Source: Aphrocallistes beatrix (Eukaryota > Porifera > Hexactinellida > Sceptrulophora > Aphrocallistidae). Taken from it: a stretch of DNA of 64,000 nucleotides. The notes under the pieces are model-generated. The model was given only the letters and a program-made list of their open reading frames with translations, made no database searches and was not told the origin of the DNA. The translations under genes and the position numbers were made by a program. The stretch's first letter is position 1. Every line of letters begins with the position of its first letter. The DNA lies in NCBI GenBank assembly GCA_963281255.1, contig OY725498.1, positions 992,001-1,056,000 of the forward strand, written 5' to 3'. Below, piece by piece: positions 1 through 10,757 of this stretch.

Positions 1-389
1 GTATACTAGTCCATCTGCATGATCAGCAAATCGAATGTTCCGATTCTGACTAGATTCCTATTTAAGAATCACTGATAGCGTGAAGAATGGAATATTGAAA
101 ATGAGCGATTGCCAACGAGAATTGATGGGGACCTAGTAGGCTATGATTTTGTGTATTCATTCTGGGAGAAATATTAATACATAATACAAGTGGCAATATA
201 TTATACAAAATAATTCCGTCTCCCAACTTTACCAGAATACGACCTGATGTATTAGTTATAATAAATACACTCAACAATAAAGTAAATCTCAAATAATTTC
301 TGAAATTCAGAAAGAAAAAACACGCATTCAGGATTTGTATAGAATCCGGATATTCAGATAAAAGTTACACTAAACTCGACCTATGAGCA
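1..389. other. AT-rich non-coding stretch
   Basis: No convincing gene, RNA or repeat is visible here. It lies downstream of the minus-strand gene that ends at 390 and probably includes its 3' UTR. A 76-codon minus-strand frame at 62-292 has no recognisable features and is not called. Confidence 0.5.
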
Positions 390-1055
390 TTAATTAAAGG
401 ACAGAACAATCAACGCAAGTAGAGAAACCATTATCAGACAGCTGATAACGACATGCGCCGAGTCTGGAATAGGAGCTGAGGTTTCTTCGAAATCTCTTGA
501 AAAAGAGACAGCAGTCCCTCCGAACTGGTCGAATATAACATCCTGTGGGTACACATTGTTGGGAGCTCCGGCTATCTCATCACACCAGTACTCCAAGTTC
601 CCAGTGTTCGCACTTTGGATAACTCGGTAGAGTAAGGGGACACTGGAGGTGGAGCATGATCCCTGGCACGTGAAGTACACGTATTGCAGTGCTGAGGCTG
701 AAGTAACCGCACTTAGATCACATAATTCTATTGTCCCGCTACCGCATACACTTGCCGTGTCTATATCAATGCAGAGTTGTCCGGTAGTTTGCACTTGAAC
801 GAATATTTGTCTGTTTTCTGTGTCTGTAAGGTAGACACATGGACTCGATTCTTGCTCTTCGAAGGGGAACCAAGTCTCTTCTTGGAATCCTAAGATTATA
901 GTATTGACAGTTGAGTTGGTGTTGTTAAAGAGATCGCTCATGTTTTGGTATTGACTGCAAAAATCTGGGTTTTTTAATACTTCCTGAGATGATACCAGAA
1001 CAATCGCAGGCGCCATTGCTAGTGCCAAGCAGATTATTTGCACTAATTTACCCAT
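390..1055 (-). CDS. Secreted, probably GPI-anchored orphan protein
   Basis: A single open frame of 221 codons on the minus strand. The N-terminus is a clear signal peptide (residues 1 to about 23, hydrophobic core IICLALAMAPAIVLV). The body has about ten cysteines and a cluster of N-glycosylation sequons near residues 38-49 (NMS, NNT, NST). The last 20 or so residues are hydrophobic with almost nothing after them, the layout of a GPI-attachment signal; a single C-terminal membrane helix is the alternative. I do not recognise the family. The protein should enter the secretory pathway and sit on the cell surface. The start is the first in-frame ATG and is directly followed by the signal sequence. 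No intron is needed. The gene is divergent from USE1, with about 720 bp between the two starts. Confidence 0.72.
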   Translation of the reverse strand: MGKLVQIICLALAMAPAIVLVSSQEVLKNPDFCSQYQNMSDLFNNTNSTVNTIILGFQEETWFPFEEQESSPCVYLTDTENRQIFVQVQTTGQLCIDIDTASVCGSGTIELCDLSAVTSASALQYVYFTCQGSCSTSSVPLLYRVIQSANTGNLEYWCDEIAGAPNNVYPQDVIFDQFGGTAVSFSRDFEETSAPIPDSAHVVISCLIMVSLLALIVLSFN

Positions 1056-1774
1056 CTAAGGAGACAAAATATAATTAATTTTGAATATTTGGGGAAGAAA
1101 TTGTATATTTTAGTATGGCATTATTATTTGCATTATTTCTAACCTTCAACATATTTACGAAGTTCGGTCACATTGAATTTATTCGTCCGTAGATAAGTTG
1201 TACAAAGCCTATCGTTTGTTTGAGAATAAATTAGAGTGAATAGATATCATTAGACCTGTAACCCGAGCATCCTCGTGTTTCAAATGACCTATTTTCAAGA
1301 AAATCTATGATTTAAGTAGTACCAAATACGGACTTCTATATTTGGAGGTTAAAATTCTTGATAGGGATTTTCTAGTTCCACACGTGACGCGTTATTTACT
1401 CGTACAGCGAATATAAATGTATGGATTCACTAGCAGGATTTTATTTTCATAATAGGGATCTTCCTTCAGTAATATTTCATGAGATACTAACATGTGATTT
1501 GTGTGAACATATTTCACACTGGCACAAGTTTATATTTTTAATCAAGATAGAAATTAGATCCCAATTAGGATATTTTAGAACTGAGCAGAAACAGATGCCA
1601 TATGAATATTAAAACTCGGATCTAAGTTATTTTGTGATTAGTTACTAGATTATTAATCTCAGTACATATTTCAAAGTATTCTATTATTAGCACAATATTT
1701 AAACTAACCCTCAATTTTTTGTGTCTATGTTATGGAATAAATAGCTCTGTTGTGTTTTTAATTCTAGTCCATTT
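1056..1774. promoter_or_regulatory. Intergenic region between divergent gene starts
   Basis: About 720 AT-rich bases separate the minus-strand secreted gene from USE1, so both promoters should lie here. A pyrimidine-rich stretch ending in TTCTAG stands just before the USE1 start at 1775 and may be the acceptor of a 5' UTR intron. A 63-codon plus-strand frame at 1421-1612 has no supporting features. Confidence 0.4.
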
Positions 1775-4700
1775 ATGCACCCGGGCAGTGATGAGGAAAT
1801 CAGCTTTTTACGTCTCTTGCACAAGTGCGAAGCAATGCTTCTAACTTCGCAAGAGAGAATTTTGGATTTGGGAGAAGACTTAGCCTTGAAAATCCCTGTT
1901 TTCATTTCACATTTGCTTTCTAATTTCGACACGAAACATGGAGACATAAGTGAATTTATCCAGAAACACAAACCGAGAGTTCAAGTGCTATCTGAAGGAC
2001 TGCGAAGATGGGAGACGGAGAAAAAGCGGCGAGAAGATGGAGATCACTCTGACAGTACGTTATTTCCTACTCGCTATAATTGATCTTTGTCCGGCGTTTG
2101 GTGATAAATGACGGTTCTGTCCAACTAGAAAAGCTAATTTGTATGCCTGAACATTGTCTACAGACAATACACACTCAAATGCTGTTTAGGAATAATCCTT
2201 TTATGCTAGAAAATTAGTTTTTGAATTAATTATACTGTATTCATCTTTGATGTCATGATGTCAACTTTTAATTCTCCCGAAGATACGGGCTGTCCATCGG
2301 ATATATGTCATGACCAGATAGCCACAGGGGACAGCGGGTGTTAATTAAGGACATCTGGTTTTCGAGGAACTGGTTTATGACATGCAAATACTAAATCGAA
2401 TGAATTTCCTATTAGATTAAATACGGAGTAATTGATCGAGACTAGAGACTCAATTCTAGATTCTTGCACATATCATGGGCCTCTTATCGAGTAGCATCCT
2501 AACTAATCTCATGAGTTCATAGGGGCTGGCCTCTTGTGGTTGACTGATCAAACTTAATTACAGAGTACTACTGCATTATATCTCGCTCTCTTTTAGTCCT
2601 GTATACTCATGGAGCAGTTAATTCCCTATTCTGAATTATCTGTCTTCTGGTGCATGTGTAGCTCATTCAATTCTAGCTAGTCTCGAGCCGATGTCTGGAC
2701 ACGAAGACCTTGAGCCCCGCGCCTCGCCTCCTCTCAGGGAGGAGGATGAGCGACGGAGTGAGAAGCGGTCGCGGGAGACAGAGTTCTCTCCTTCGAAACG
2801 CCGTCGCCATGAATCTAAACCGGAAGTAAAACTCACCGGCAAGATCCGTCTACTGATCAAGCAGCTGGACGTCGGGCTGATAATCGGCCGGTCAGGGGAG
2901 AACATAAATGGTCTGAGGAAGAAGTACGATTGCACCATCGACATCCCGAACGTGAACGTGAAGACGGCTGAGCGTATTCTGTGCATGGAACCCCGTATGA
3001 CGTCAGAGGCGGAAATGATCCTCGCTGAGCTGCTGCCTAAGATGGGGGACAAGGATTCGCGGGACAAAGAGTCCACGGAGATAATCCTCTTGGTGCCACA
3101 GGCAGATGTAGGCGCTGTCCTGGGGAAGGGAGGGGAGCACGTGAAAGATCTTAGAAAACTGACCGGCGCAAAGATCCGCATCGACCGAGACTCTCTGCCT
3201 AACTCTAACGAGCGACCAGTCTACATCAAAGGGAAGTACAGTGAGGTGTGCGACGCGTTCCATTGCATCCTAGACGACATCGAGGAAAAGCTCCAGGAGA
3301 GAGGAGAGACATCTCACGACCGCCGGACCATCCTCTACGACCCCTCTTCCAACGTAGAAGCGACGCCCAGACGCTACTACGACCGTGACAGGTACAGGTC
3401 CCCCATGCTGCTGGACATCCTGGAGCCGTATCGGCGCAAAGGGGAGCCGCTCTTCATCTTGGACCGATCCGGCCGCCTGATTCCGCTGGACAAAGACGAC
3501 CAGATCATTCCTCTCTCAGAGGCGGAGCGGCTGGGGATCCTGGGGCGGGATCTTCTGGATCGCGAGGAGTCTCTGATCGATCTCTATCTGGACGACCGTC
3601 CGTCCCGCCGTGACCTGGAGAAGATCTATAACATCTCCCCGGAGCGGGAGAGAGATAGGGACAGGGGTGACAGGGGCGATCGGGACCGAGATCGAGACCG
3701 TCTGTACCGCAGTTTTTCCCGGAAGGAGGAGTCCGGCTCTCGCTCTTACGAGTATCTCCGCGATACTAGTCGCGGTCTGGGAGAAACTCGAGGGTCCGAA
3801 GTCCTTTCTTCCGCGTACAAATCCCGTTTCTAGTGCAGACACCCTTGCTTCCCCCTCGCTCTCTCATCCATCAGTTTGATCTCTCAATTAGCTAGGGATA
3901 GCTCCCTATCACTATAGTTACCAATCTAGTCCTAAAACTGACTCTCCTCCTCTTGTTACCTATTCAAACATTTCTATTGACTTATCTAATAGCACCCTCC
4001 CTCTTGACTATTTCTTTCTAGTTATTATGATTTTTCGGTTAAACTTCATCTGGGGTACTGGGTAGGTATCTATGTTACTCCAGTTCAAATTTCTATTACA
4101 TACGTACATGTAGTGTATTCAATTTCTTGTTCCTCTTCTATTTTAGCTTTTTTACTCAGACCGATCGGATGTATTTGAATCTAGAAATAATTATCTCATC
4201 ATGTCCATCCTCTAAGTCTTTAGCTATAAAAAAGGTGCTCTATCTTATTTCTTTTTAACTATTTAGACAATTGATGATTCACATCTCTTCCTTACGTAAT
4301 TATCTAAATTTAAGTGCCTTTTTATCTAGAGCCATGACATGGGTATTTCTACTCTCTCTTACTCCTCTTCGAAGCTTTATTACAATCTCTTTCTTTTGTT
4401 TTATCTATGATAATGTTATCTCTATTTATCTGTCTCTGAATTGTCTGTAGTTCCATACATTCGATTTTATTTATCAGTTAATGTAACTCATGATTACCAT
4501 CTTAATTAATGGTAATCTGAAGCAACTGGTGATTATTGTTTCGTCTAGACGATAAGGACAAAACTGGATTTGAGGACCTTCCAAACTATTCCACTTCGTC
4601 TGCACTCTCCCCTACGGTCGCTACCCCTGGGACACTGGAGAGCTATCAAGCAGAGCAGGAGAGACTGGCAGATGAACTCCATGTCATGACTCAGGGACTC

Positions 4701-4931
4701 AAATCTCTCTCTGAACACGCACAGAATGTCATCAAAACGGACATAAGTCGGCTGCAAAAGGCGAATAACCTGACTGATCGTAACACGGCCAAGCTCTCCA
4801 GCACTAACACTAAACTGAAGCAGTACAACAGACAATGGCAGTGTACATGCCACATCTGCCTGATACTGTCTGTATTCGCTGCTTTCACTTGTTTAGTTCT
4901 GATTATGAAAGTTATTCCTAAATCTATTTGA
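1775..4931 (+). CDS. USE1: USE1, ER-Golgi SNARE (two exons, large intron)
   Basis: Vesicle transport protein USE1 is a tail-anchored SNARE of the ER membrane that acts in Golgi-to-ER retrograde fusion. Exon 1 is 1775-2054 and ends before GTACGT; exon 2 is 4549-4931 after TCGTCTAG. The phase-1 junction keeps one frame and gives about 220 residues, against about 259 in human. The N-terminus (FLRLLHKCEAML) matches the family's conserved N-terminal stretch. Exon 2 carries the SNARE helix (LADELHVMTQGLKSL onwards) and a C-terminal membrane anchor (residues about 195-217) with only a few residues after it. The 2.5-kb intron holds a complete KH-domain gene on the same strand. I infer that the two exons belong together from phase, from the matching halves of one family and from the total length; a transcript would settle it. 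Confidence 0.8.
2055..2690. other. USE1 intron, 5' part, upstream of nested gene
   Basis: Non-coding stretch between the USE1 donor and the start of the nested KH-domain gene. It probably contains that gene's promoter, but I see no clear TATA box or repeat. Confidence 0.5.
2691..3833 (+). CDS. hnRNP K-like protein with two KH domains, nested in USE1 intron
   Basis: A 380-residue intronless frame. KH domain 1 spans about residues 48-118 with the RNA-binding loop GRSG at 66-69; KH domain 2 spans about 128-205 with GKGG at 145-148. Both match the poly(C)-binding/hnRNP K type. The N-terminus is charged, with an R/K-rich probable nuclear signal at about 26-42, and the C-terminus has an Arg-Asp/Arg-Glu tract (about 316-342). 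The third KH domain of vertebrate hnRNP K is not present. The likely role is binding C-rich single-stranded RNA or DNA in the nucleus, in splicing, mRNA stability or transcription. Codon use is GC-rich like the housekeeping genes around it. The gene lies wholly inside the USE1 intron on the same strand, so it needs its own promoter or could arise from processing of the host transcript. Confidence 0.88.
   Translation: MSGHEDLEPRASPPLREEDERRSEKRSRETEFSPSKRRRHESKPEVKLTGKIRLLIKQLDVGLIIGRSGENINGLRKKYDCTIDIPNVNVKTAERILCMEPRMTSEAEMILAELLPKMGDKDSRDKESTEIILLVPQADVGAVLGKGGEHVKDLRKLTGAKIRIDRDSLPNSNERPVYIKGKYSEVCDAFHCILDDIEEKLQERGETSHDRRTILYDPSSNVEATPRRYYDRDRYRSPMLLDILEPYRRKGEPLFILDRSGRLIPLDKDDQIIPLSEAERLGILGRDLLDREESLIDLYLDDRPSRRDLEKIYNISPERERDRDRGDRGDRDRDRDRLYRSFSRKEESGSRSYEYLRDTSRGLGETRGSEVLSSAYKSRF
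3834..4548. other. USE1 intron, 3' part, downstream of nested gene
   Basis: AT-rich, pyrimidine-rich stretch holding the 3' UTR of the nested KH gene and the USE1 splice acceptor at 4547-4548. No further gene is visible. Confidence 0.5.
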
Positions 4932-5116
4932 AAGGATTCCAGTTTTGTATTGTGTTTAGTTCAATTCATACATGTACCATCTTTATATGCTGAAATCATG
5001 AATTTCTGTTTGGAAACTTGTATAGAGTATTGTTTAATAGTATCCCATATGTGATAGGCTATTATAATGGTACATTTCCGATTACTTAGCATTCCACTGC
5101 ACCACATAGAGTGATA

Positions 5117-5133
5117 GGAGAGAGAGAGAGAGC
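5117..5133. repeat. Short GA-dinucleotide run
   Basis: A purine tract rich in GA repeats sits directly before the OST4 start codon, in what should be its 5' leader. Confidence 0.6.
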
Positions 5134-5134
5134 T

Positions 5135-5257
5135 ATGATTACGGATGTCCAGCTCGCTGTGTTCGCCAATGTTCTCGGAGTTACAGTATTCCTCCTGGTT
5201 CTGCTCTACCACTTCATCGATGCTACTGCCCCCAAAAGGCTAGATAAAGAGGAATGA
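5135..5257 (+). CDS. OST4: OST4, oligosaccharyltransferase subunit 4 (40 residues)
   Basis: A 40-residue membrane micro-protein starting [16 protein letters not shown], followed by a hydrophobic helix (about residues 9-28) and a charged tail (PKRLDKEE). Start, length and helix match OST4, the small subunit that stabilises the oligosaccharyltransferase complex (N-glycosylation, ER membrane), where it contacts the catalytic STT3 subunit. The frame is intronless and starts about 200 bp after the USE1 stop, on the same strand. It is shorter than most gene finders accept and could easily be missed. The next ATG would remove the conserved N-terminus, so the start is clear. Confidence 0.93.
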   Translation: MITDVQLAVFANVLGVTVFLLVLLYHFIDATAPKRLDKEE

Positions 5258-6399
5258 CTTTGTCAATATTAAGAATTATCTTCAATAATTATATTTCAAC
5301 TAAATTTAATTATAGAAATTAGGATGTTGTTGGAATTAATAATGAATGTTAGAATCACTGTCCATATATCACATCTAGCATTGAATACTGTGTTTGTGTG
5401 AATTGGACGAGTTTCGTTAACTAATCTTAATCGGATTTGATCACAGCAAATACCTCAAAGGTATTGCAATGTTTCCAATAGCTTTTATCAATCAATGTGG
5501 ACATGGAATAATGGATTTAAGTCTGGCTTCAGTATTGTGTGTTATGTTCCACTGGTTAGAAGTGATCATTGCTGCCCTTTACTCTATACATATGTGCACT
5601 GGCCTGATCTAACTGCATTCTGAGTTTGTATTTAGTACAGTGTATCAAATCGCGTTCAGTTTATTTCATTCATTTCAGTGCGGTTTATGACCTAATATAC
5701 CTTGATGCTGCACAATACTTAAATACGTTTTCCTTTCTGATAATCTGATTTTCAGAATAACAGCCTAGAGGTGTTTTAGTACATTATTCCTAAGATTGAG
5801 TAAATCATTGAAATTTGATTTGTCAATTCTAAATGATTGAAGATTTGATGGAATAAAATCAATTCAGAAGGTGATACAATCATATATCCCACTTGGTTTA
5901 TTTTTAGTAACTCGTTGTTTTAGTAGAAAAGATTTGCTTACGAATATTTATTGCTGTAAGATTATTTTGCAATATCTATTGATAAACTCGATAATAAGAA
6001 ATCTTATCATCAAAAAGTATATTGTCTGTTTTACAAAAATAGATCTGCTTTTTTCGAATACAAATTGAACTAGTAATAGTGACTCAAGTTATCTGACATC
6101 TTGGCTCACTTAAATGATCGTTTTCTTGTTTCTTTTCACAGAAAATAATCAACCCTCAATAAACCATTACAGTTCGCATTCCCATTGTCTCTTGTCACCT
6201 AACCATAACGGCTTCTAACTAATTTACCCAAACAGTTCAGATTCCACACTTGCCCTCTTTTTTTACCTGAGAATGTAAAACCATATACGCATGCTATCCT
6301 TCTAACCTGCATTTCTTCGCTTCGTACCACTGCTCAGTCTAACATAGACACTAGCGACCTATTTAAGCGAAATTAATTGGTAAATAAAATATTTTCTGA
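5258..6399. other. AT-rich intergenic region before ATG4
   Basis: About 1.1 kb with no supportable gene. A 65-codon frame at 5871-6068 is in very AT-rich sequence and has no domain features. The ATG4 promoter, and possibly a 5' UTR exon, should lie near the right end. Confidence 0.5.
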
Positions 6400-9300
6400 A
6401 TGGACACTTTGTTTATTTTGCCTTATCAGAGAGGGGTTGCACCTCTTCTTATGATGACGACATTCGCGATGGAAATCCGCACTAACCCAACTGGATACGA
6501 GGACAATACAATAGCAAACAACAACGAGTACACTTTCGAGATCAACACGAACCAGATCCTCACAGAGAAAGACACAAATATTCCTGACGACTCTGCTATC
6601 CACATAACAGCATTCGGCACCACCACATCCTATGGAAATAAGCAGCACTCGAGCGTGTCAGCTATCTCCAGCTGTATCTCCGTCCCAAGCAGGAGTGAGG
6701 CTCTGGATGCGAGCAGCGGTTCTACGCTCAGGACGGGGAAGGACTGTGTGTCGATGTACGGCGTGAGTCCGTACGAGGACCTGACCTCTGCGATGCTTGA
6801 GACGGAGTACGGGATGTTGCTTGACAAAGATACGAACAGGAATAGAGAGCGGAGTTTCTCTCTCATCCCTCCAACCATCGTCTCTCCGTCCGCGCAGGAG
6901 AACTTATTCTTCCCTCCCACCTCGAACGCTTTCACAAACGGATACTCAAAAACGGACACTCTCTCCACCTCCCTGAATGCCTTTCAGAGCACAGGCCCTG
7001 TCTTCATGCCCAACAAGTCTGTCCCGATAATGAGACAGCCGATCGCGCAGCTCCCCAAGACGGACCCCCTGCTGGACAGGAACGGTGCTGAGAGAGCGGC
7101 GAAGTCCGGGAAGAAGACCAAGATCCTGGACAGGTCTCAGTCAATGCATGCACTAGACCCGGTTCAGTGGAAGTGTGCCGTCATGAATTCGTGGTACAGC
7201 TTGAAGCATGGTGAGTGCTGTAGCTACTGCCTAGGCACATCTACGCACTCTCTCTTATAATCTTTTGCTTGTTTAGTTATTCCTACCAAGCAGAAAGCGC
7301 AGTTTTCAGACAGACCCATCTGGCTGATGGGAGAGCACTACATGGCCATGAATCCTCCCATTAGTAAGTGCCTAGCTCAGTTATAACCACGGATAAGACT
7401 GTATTGGACAATGGTGGTTAGTAAAAATACGAATAACCGAAATTCCGGAAAATTATTAATTATATTTTCACGCCTGGTGTGCATATGGTGGAGAGTTGAC
7501 CTTATATGTCTTCTACAAACATTTTATTTTGGATTTTGAGCCTAAAAAAAGGGATTTGCTAGCGCATAAGTCCAATGATTCCAGAAGAATGCTAGGAACA
7601 CAGTTGAATGGTTCCGGATCCTACTTCTGCTGTTCATTAAGCTAGCACTGCCACACTAAGGATCTGACCTCTGACCTTACTCGTGTAGAGACCACGAACA
7701 GGCAGATCGGGGGGAAAGTGGGCGATCCCCTTCCTCTACACCTGGTCGAGTTCCTGCGTGACTTCCAGACCCGGATCTGGATAACCTACAGGAAGAGCTT
7801 CCCCGCCCTGGACGGCTCCTCTCTGACGTCAGACTGCGGTTGGGGGTGCATGATCCGCACAGGACAGATGATGCTCGCTAACGCGCTGCTCTCGCACAAG
7901 CTAGGCCGAGAGTGGAGGATAGACACTGCAGACACGAATGGATTGATGCTGCATAACAAAGTCATCTCTTGGTTCGTGGACAGTCCGGGCACTGACCACC
8001 CGTTCTCCATCCATAACTTGACTCGCATCGGAGCGGTCAGCGGTAAGAAACCGGGGGACTGGTACGGACCCTCTCAAGTATCGTTTGTACTTAGGTAGGT
8101 ACATTCCTATGCGTTTATTTGTTGTTGGGTAATTGCTTATCTTCGTGACTTTGTTAGAGATGCTCTTTGTGAAGCTAAGCACTACAATCCGGACCAGTTT
8201 GATAATGTACACATTTATATTGCTAGGGATTGTACAGGTGAGAACTAATTCTAAATTTAGTACAGCAATCCACGAACAAATCTTGTAACTCTGTTCCACG
8301 TTTCTCCTAGTTTACAGAGATGAGGTGGCCGCGTTGATGAATGTGAGTGAGATATGTCCGAACGGAGATGCCAACACTGCCATCATTATCTACATCCCAG
8401 TCAGACTCGGGAAGGAGTACTTCAACATGGAATACTCCCACTGTGTCAAGGTTCGTATTCGTAACACCTTATGAGCTATAGAAACTTCTGAGGTTGCGAG
8501 CAAGATTGCCTCGTCTTTAGATCACCCGTGCCAAACTCTTTGGATATTTTGACTTCTATCCGTTGGTCAATAGTAAATAGCAGACAAAGATTTTCGACCA
8601 CTTTAATGGAATACAGCAAGAGTTTCAAAGTGTAACGACCATTACAGATCACTCGAGACCATTTAAAACCCGGATTGACCCCCAAAATCCTTTAAAACGC
8701 TTAATTAACTCCTCGAATCATTAAATGATACTAGCTAGCCTGTTCAGCAAATGACGCGTACTCTAACATGTCTTAATATGTTCAATCAACGCCATAATAA
8801 GCGTCCAGTGTCTGCTAATAAGATATCAATCTATTCTAATTGATGAGTTGGAGGAGTTCTGACCAAAGCCTTAGCGAGAACGATGTGATCTATTTGTAGT
8901 GTTGATTGGCTACGCCATTATTCGGGCAGAACATATTGCATTTCCCGATTCTGTTGACTAATACTATTATCGCCTGCATTCTATTACTTCAGTACGCATT
9001 TCTTGTCCTGTATTGCAGAGGTTACTTACACTCAAGATGTCATTGTTTTTGAGTGAATTCCTACTTTGTTTCCCTTTTTAGCAATTCTTAGCACTTCCCT
9101 ATTCTCTTGGGATGATAGGAGGAAAGCCGAAGCATTCTCTCTACTTTCTCGGATTTCAAGGTACAAACTATTACGACATGTACTATATATATCTGCAGAC
9201 ACAGTACTATGACGACATAGCACATATCTTAACGCATTTGATTGATTCTATTACTTTGTACACTTATTAGGCGATTCATTAATATGTCTTGATCCACACG

Positions 9301-10213
9301 TCTCCCAATCGGCAGTCAAGAACATTGACACTGAACACCACGTAAGCGCCTGATTATATCCACTATTACAATCACACATGCAATTATATTCAATCTATTT
9401 CTAGACATACCACTGTCCCACACCGAAGAAACTAACCAGCTCGAAGCTCGATCCTTCCTCTACATTCGGTTTCTATTGCAAGAACTATCCAGAATTTCTC
9501 GATTTCTGTCAACAAGCAAATGCTGTGAGTGAATAGCTAGAGTACACAAACCTTATTTCGAATGGAGTTGTTGCGGTATTCGAAACCCATTCTTCCCTTT
9601 ACATGTGTGATGACAGTAGTAGAACGAAGCTGTACATGTGACTATCTGGCTTTATTTTATTAAACTAAAACAAACTTTGCTTCCTTGCGGAAGCTGCATG
9701 TCCACCTAAGTCGCACTTCTGTTCTGTCATGTTTTATTTGTCCTGTCCTGTCCAAAATTTAAAATTGCATATAGGATCTCAGGAGATGTTCCGGTTCTCA
9801 TAAGTGTATATTAACATTGTACACCATCACTGGGGTTTCGTTATGTAGAATCCGATTTTTGTACTTAATGAAATGAATATTGAATGAGTTTTAAATATAT
9901 ATGTATGTATGACATGACAGGAAAGAATTTGATTAAAATTAATTTACTAATGACTTCTTTCTCCTATCAGATATTAAGCACGGTGAAATCTGAGTTGTAC
10001 CACATGTTCTCCATCCTGGAAAGAGAGGACACAGACAGACTGACCATGTCCGTGTCAGCTGATCACGTGGTCACGCTGGAGCGAGATGGTTCCCAGAAGT
10101 CTCACAACAGCTCTTCAAACCCAGAGGACTTCTTCCCTGAGGGAGAATTTCCCAAAGACGATTCTGACTCAGTCGCAGACGATGAAGATTACGTCGTAGT
10201 CTCGTTTACTTGA
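6400..10213 (+). CDS. ATG4: ATG4 cysteine protease (autophagin), nine exons
   Basis: ATG4 (peptidase family C54) trims the C-terminus of ATG8/LC3 and removes lipid from it during autophagy, in the cytosol. Exons: 6400-7210, 7277-7363, 7689-8094, 8158-8237, 8311-8450, 9082-9160, 9271-9341, 9405-9524, 9971-10213; all GT-AG and joined in one frame, about 678 residues from 6400. The catalytic Cys lies in SDCGWGCMIRTGQM (codon 7847-7849), the Asp-His pair in LDPHVSQ, and IGGKP and LDPSSTFGFYC blocks follow. The C-terminus is acidic and ends EDYVVVSFT, a candidate LC3-interacting motif (YVVV). The N-terminal extension of over 270 residues is low in complexity and much longer than in most ATG4 proteins. 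The start is uncertain: 6400 and 6451 are in frame, and an acceptor-like TTATCAG at 6423-6429 could join an upstream exon. Confidence 0.88.
8451..9081 (+). other. ATG4 intron 5
   Basis: Intron of 631 bp between the exons encoding the VRLG and GMIGGKP segments. Nothing else is visible in it; the minus-strand frame at 8476-8685 has no features. Confidence 0.7.
9525..9970 (+). other. ATG4 intron 8
   Basis: Intron of 446 bp starting GTGAGTG and ending CTATCAG. No embedded gene or repeat is evident. Confidence 0.7.
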
Positions 10214-10369
10214 AGCTACCCGCTTCCTGCTGCTCTTTGAACAGATAGGATAGTCCTATCAGCTCTCTTCTCAATAGTTTGAGATTTTAACATCTCTCGT
10301 TCGATTTTCATATACTTATACTTGCTATCTTCATACTGCTGTAGACTGGCGATTGTAATATTATTTGTA

Positions 10370-10375
10370 AATAAA
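10370..10375 (+). terminator. AATAAA poly(A) signal of ATG4
   Basis: An AATAAA hexamer about 157 bp after the ATG4 stop codon, in AT-rich 3' UTR sequence. Confidence 0.6.
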
Positions 10376-10757
10376 CTGCATCTTCATTATATGAACTTCT
10401 CTCACGGTACGTCTCCCGTTCTTATTATAAACTTCGCTGACGACTGACCCAATATTAAATAAAGGCAAAGCAGGTGTTACGAAGTCGAGTTTGCAGACCC
10501 ATGGGCACAATTAGGGCCATTTTAGGGGTACGTGCCCAGCGTCAAAACTCAGAACCTAGCTGTGCCGACGAATATACTAATGTAGTGGTTCCTCCCTGGA
10601 GTCCATGGGGTCTGGAATATTGCATTACGGTTAATGTGAGGCCAAGAAAGGTTGAAAACCGCTCGTCCTAATTAATGCATTACCGTTTGTTGCCTGCAGT
10701 TGCATGTGCTATTTAATCTACAACGCAATTACCCACTAATCCATGGTACCATAGTCT
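10376..10757. other. Intergenic region with possible decayed hAT remnant
   Basis: Spacer between ATG4 and PCID2. The segment at about 10580-10668 is more GC-rich, begins TAGTGGTTCC and ends GAAAACCGCT, which resemble hAT-type terminal sequences, but I see no clean target-site duplication. The 65-codon frame across it has no features. Confidence 0.3.

Noticed and set aside
1421..1612. 63-codon frame upstream of USE1
   Set aside because: No homology that I recognise and no splice-compatible link to USE1.
2663..3181. 172-codon minus-strand frame opposite the KH gene
   Set aside because: Antisense shadow of a GC-rich coding exon whose KH motifs are on the plus strand.
5871..6068. 65-codon frame before ATG4
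   Set aside because: Low-complexity AT-rich translation without features.
10474..10671. 65-codon frame before PCID2
   Set aside because: It overlaps a possible decayed hAT remnant; terminal repeats are weak and no target duplication is visible, so neither a gene nor a firm element is called.
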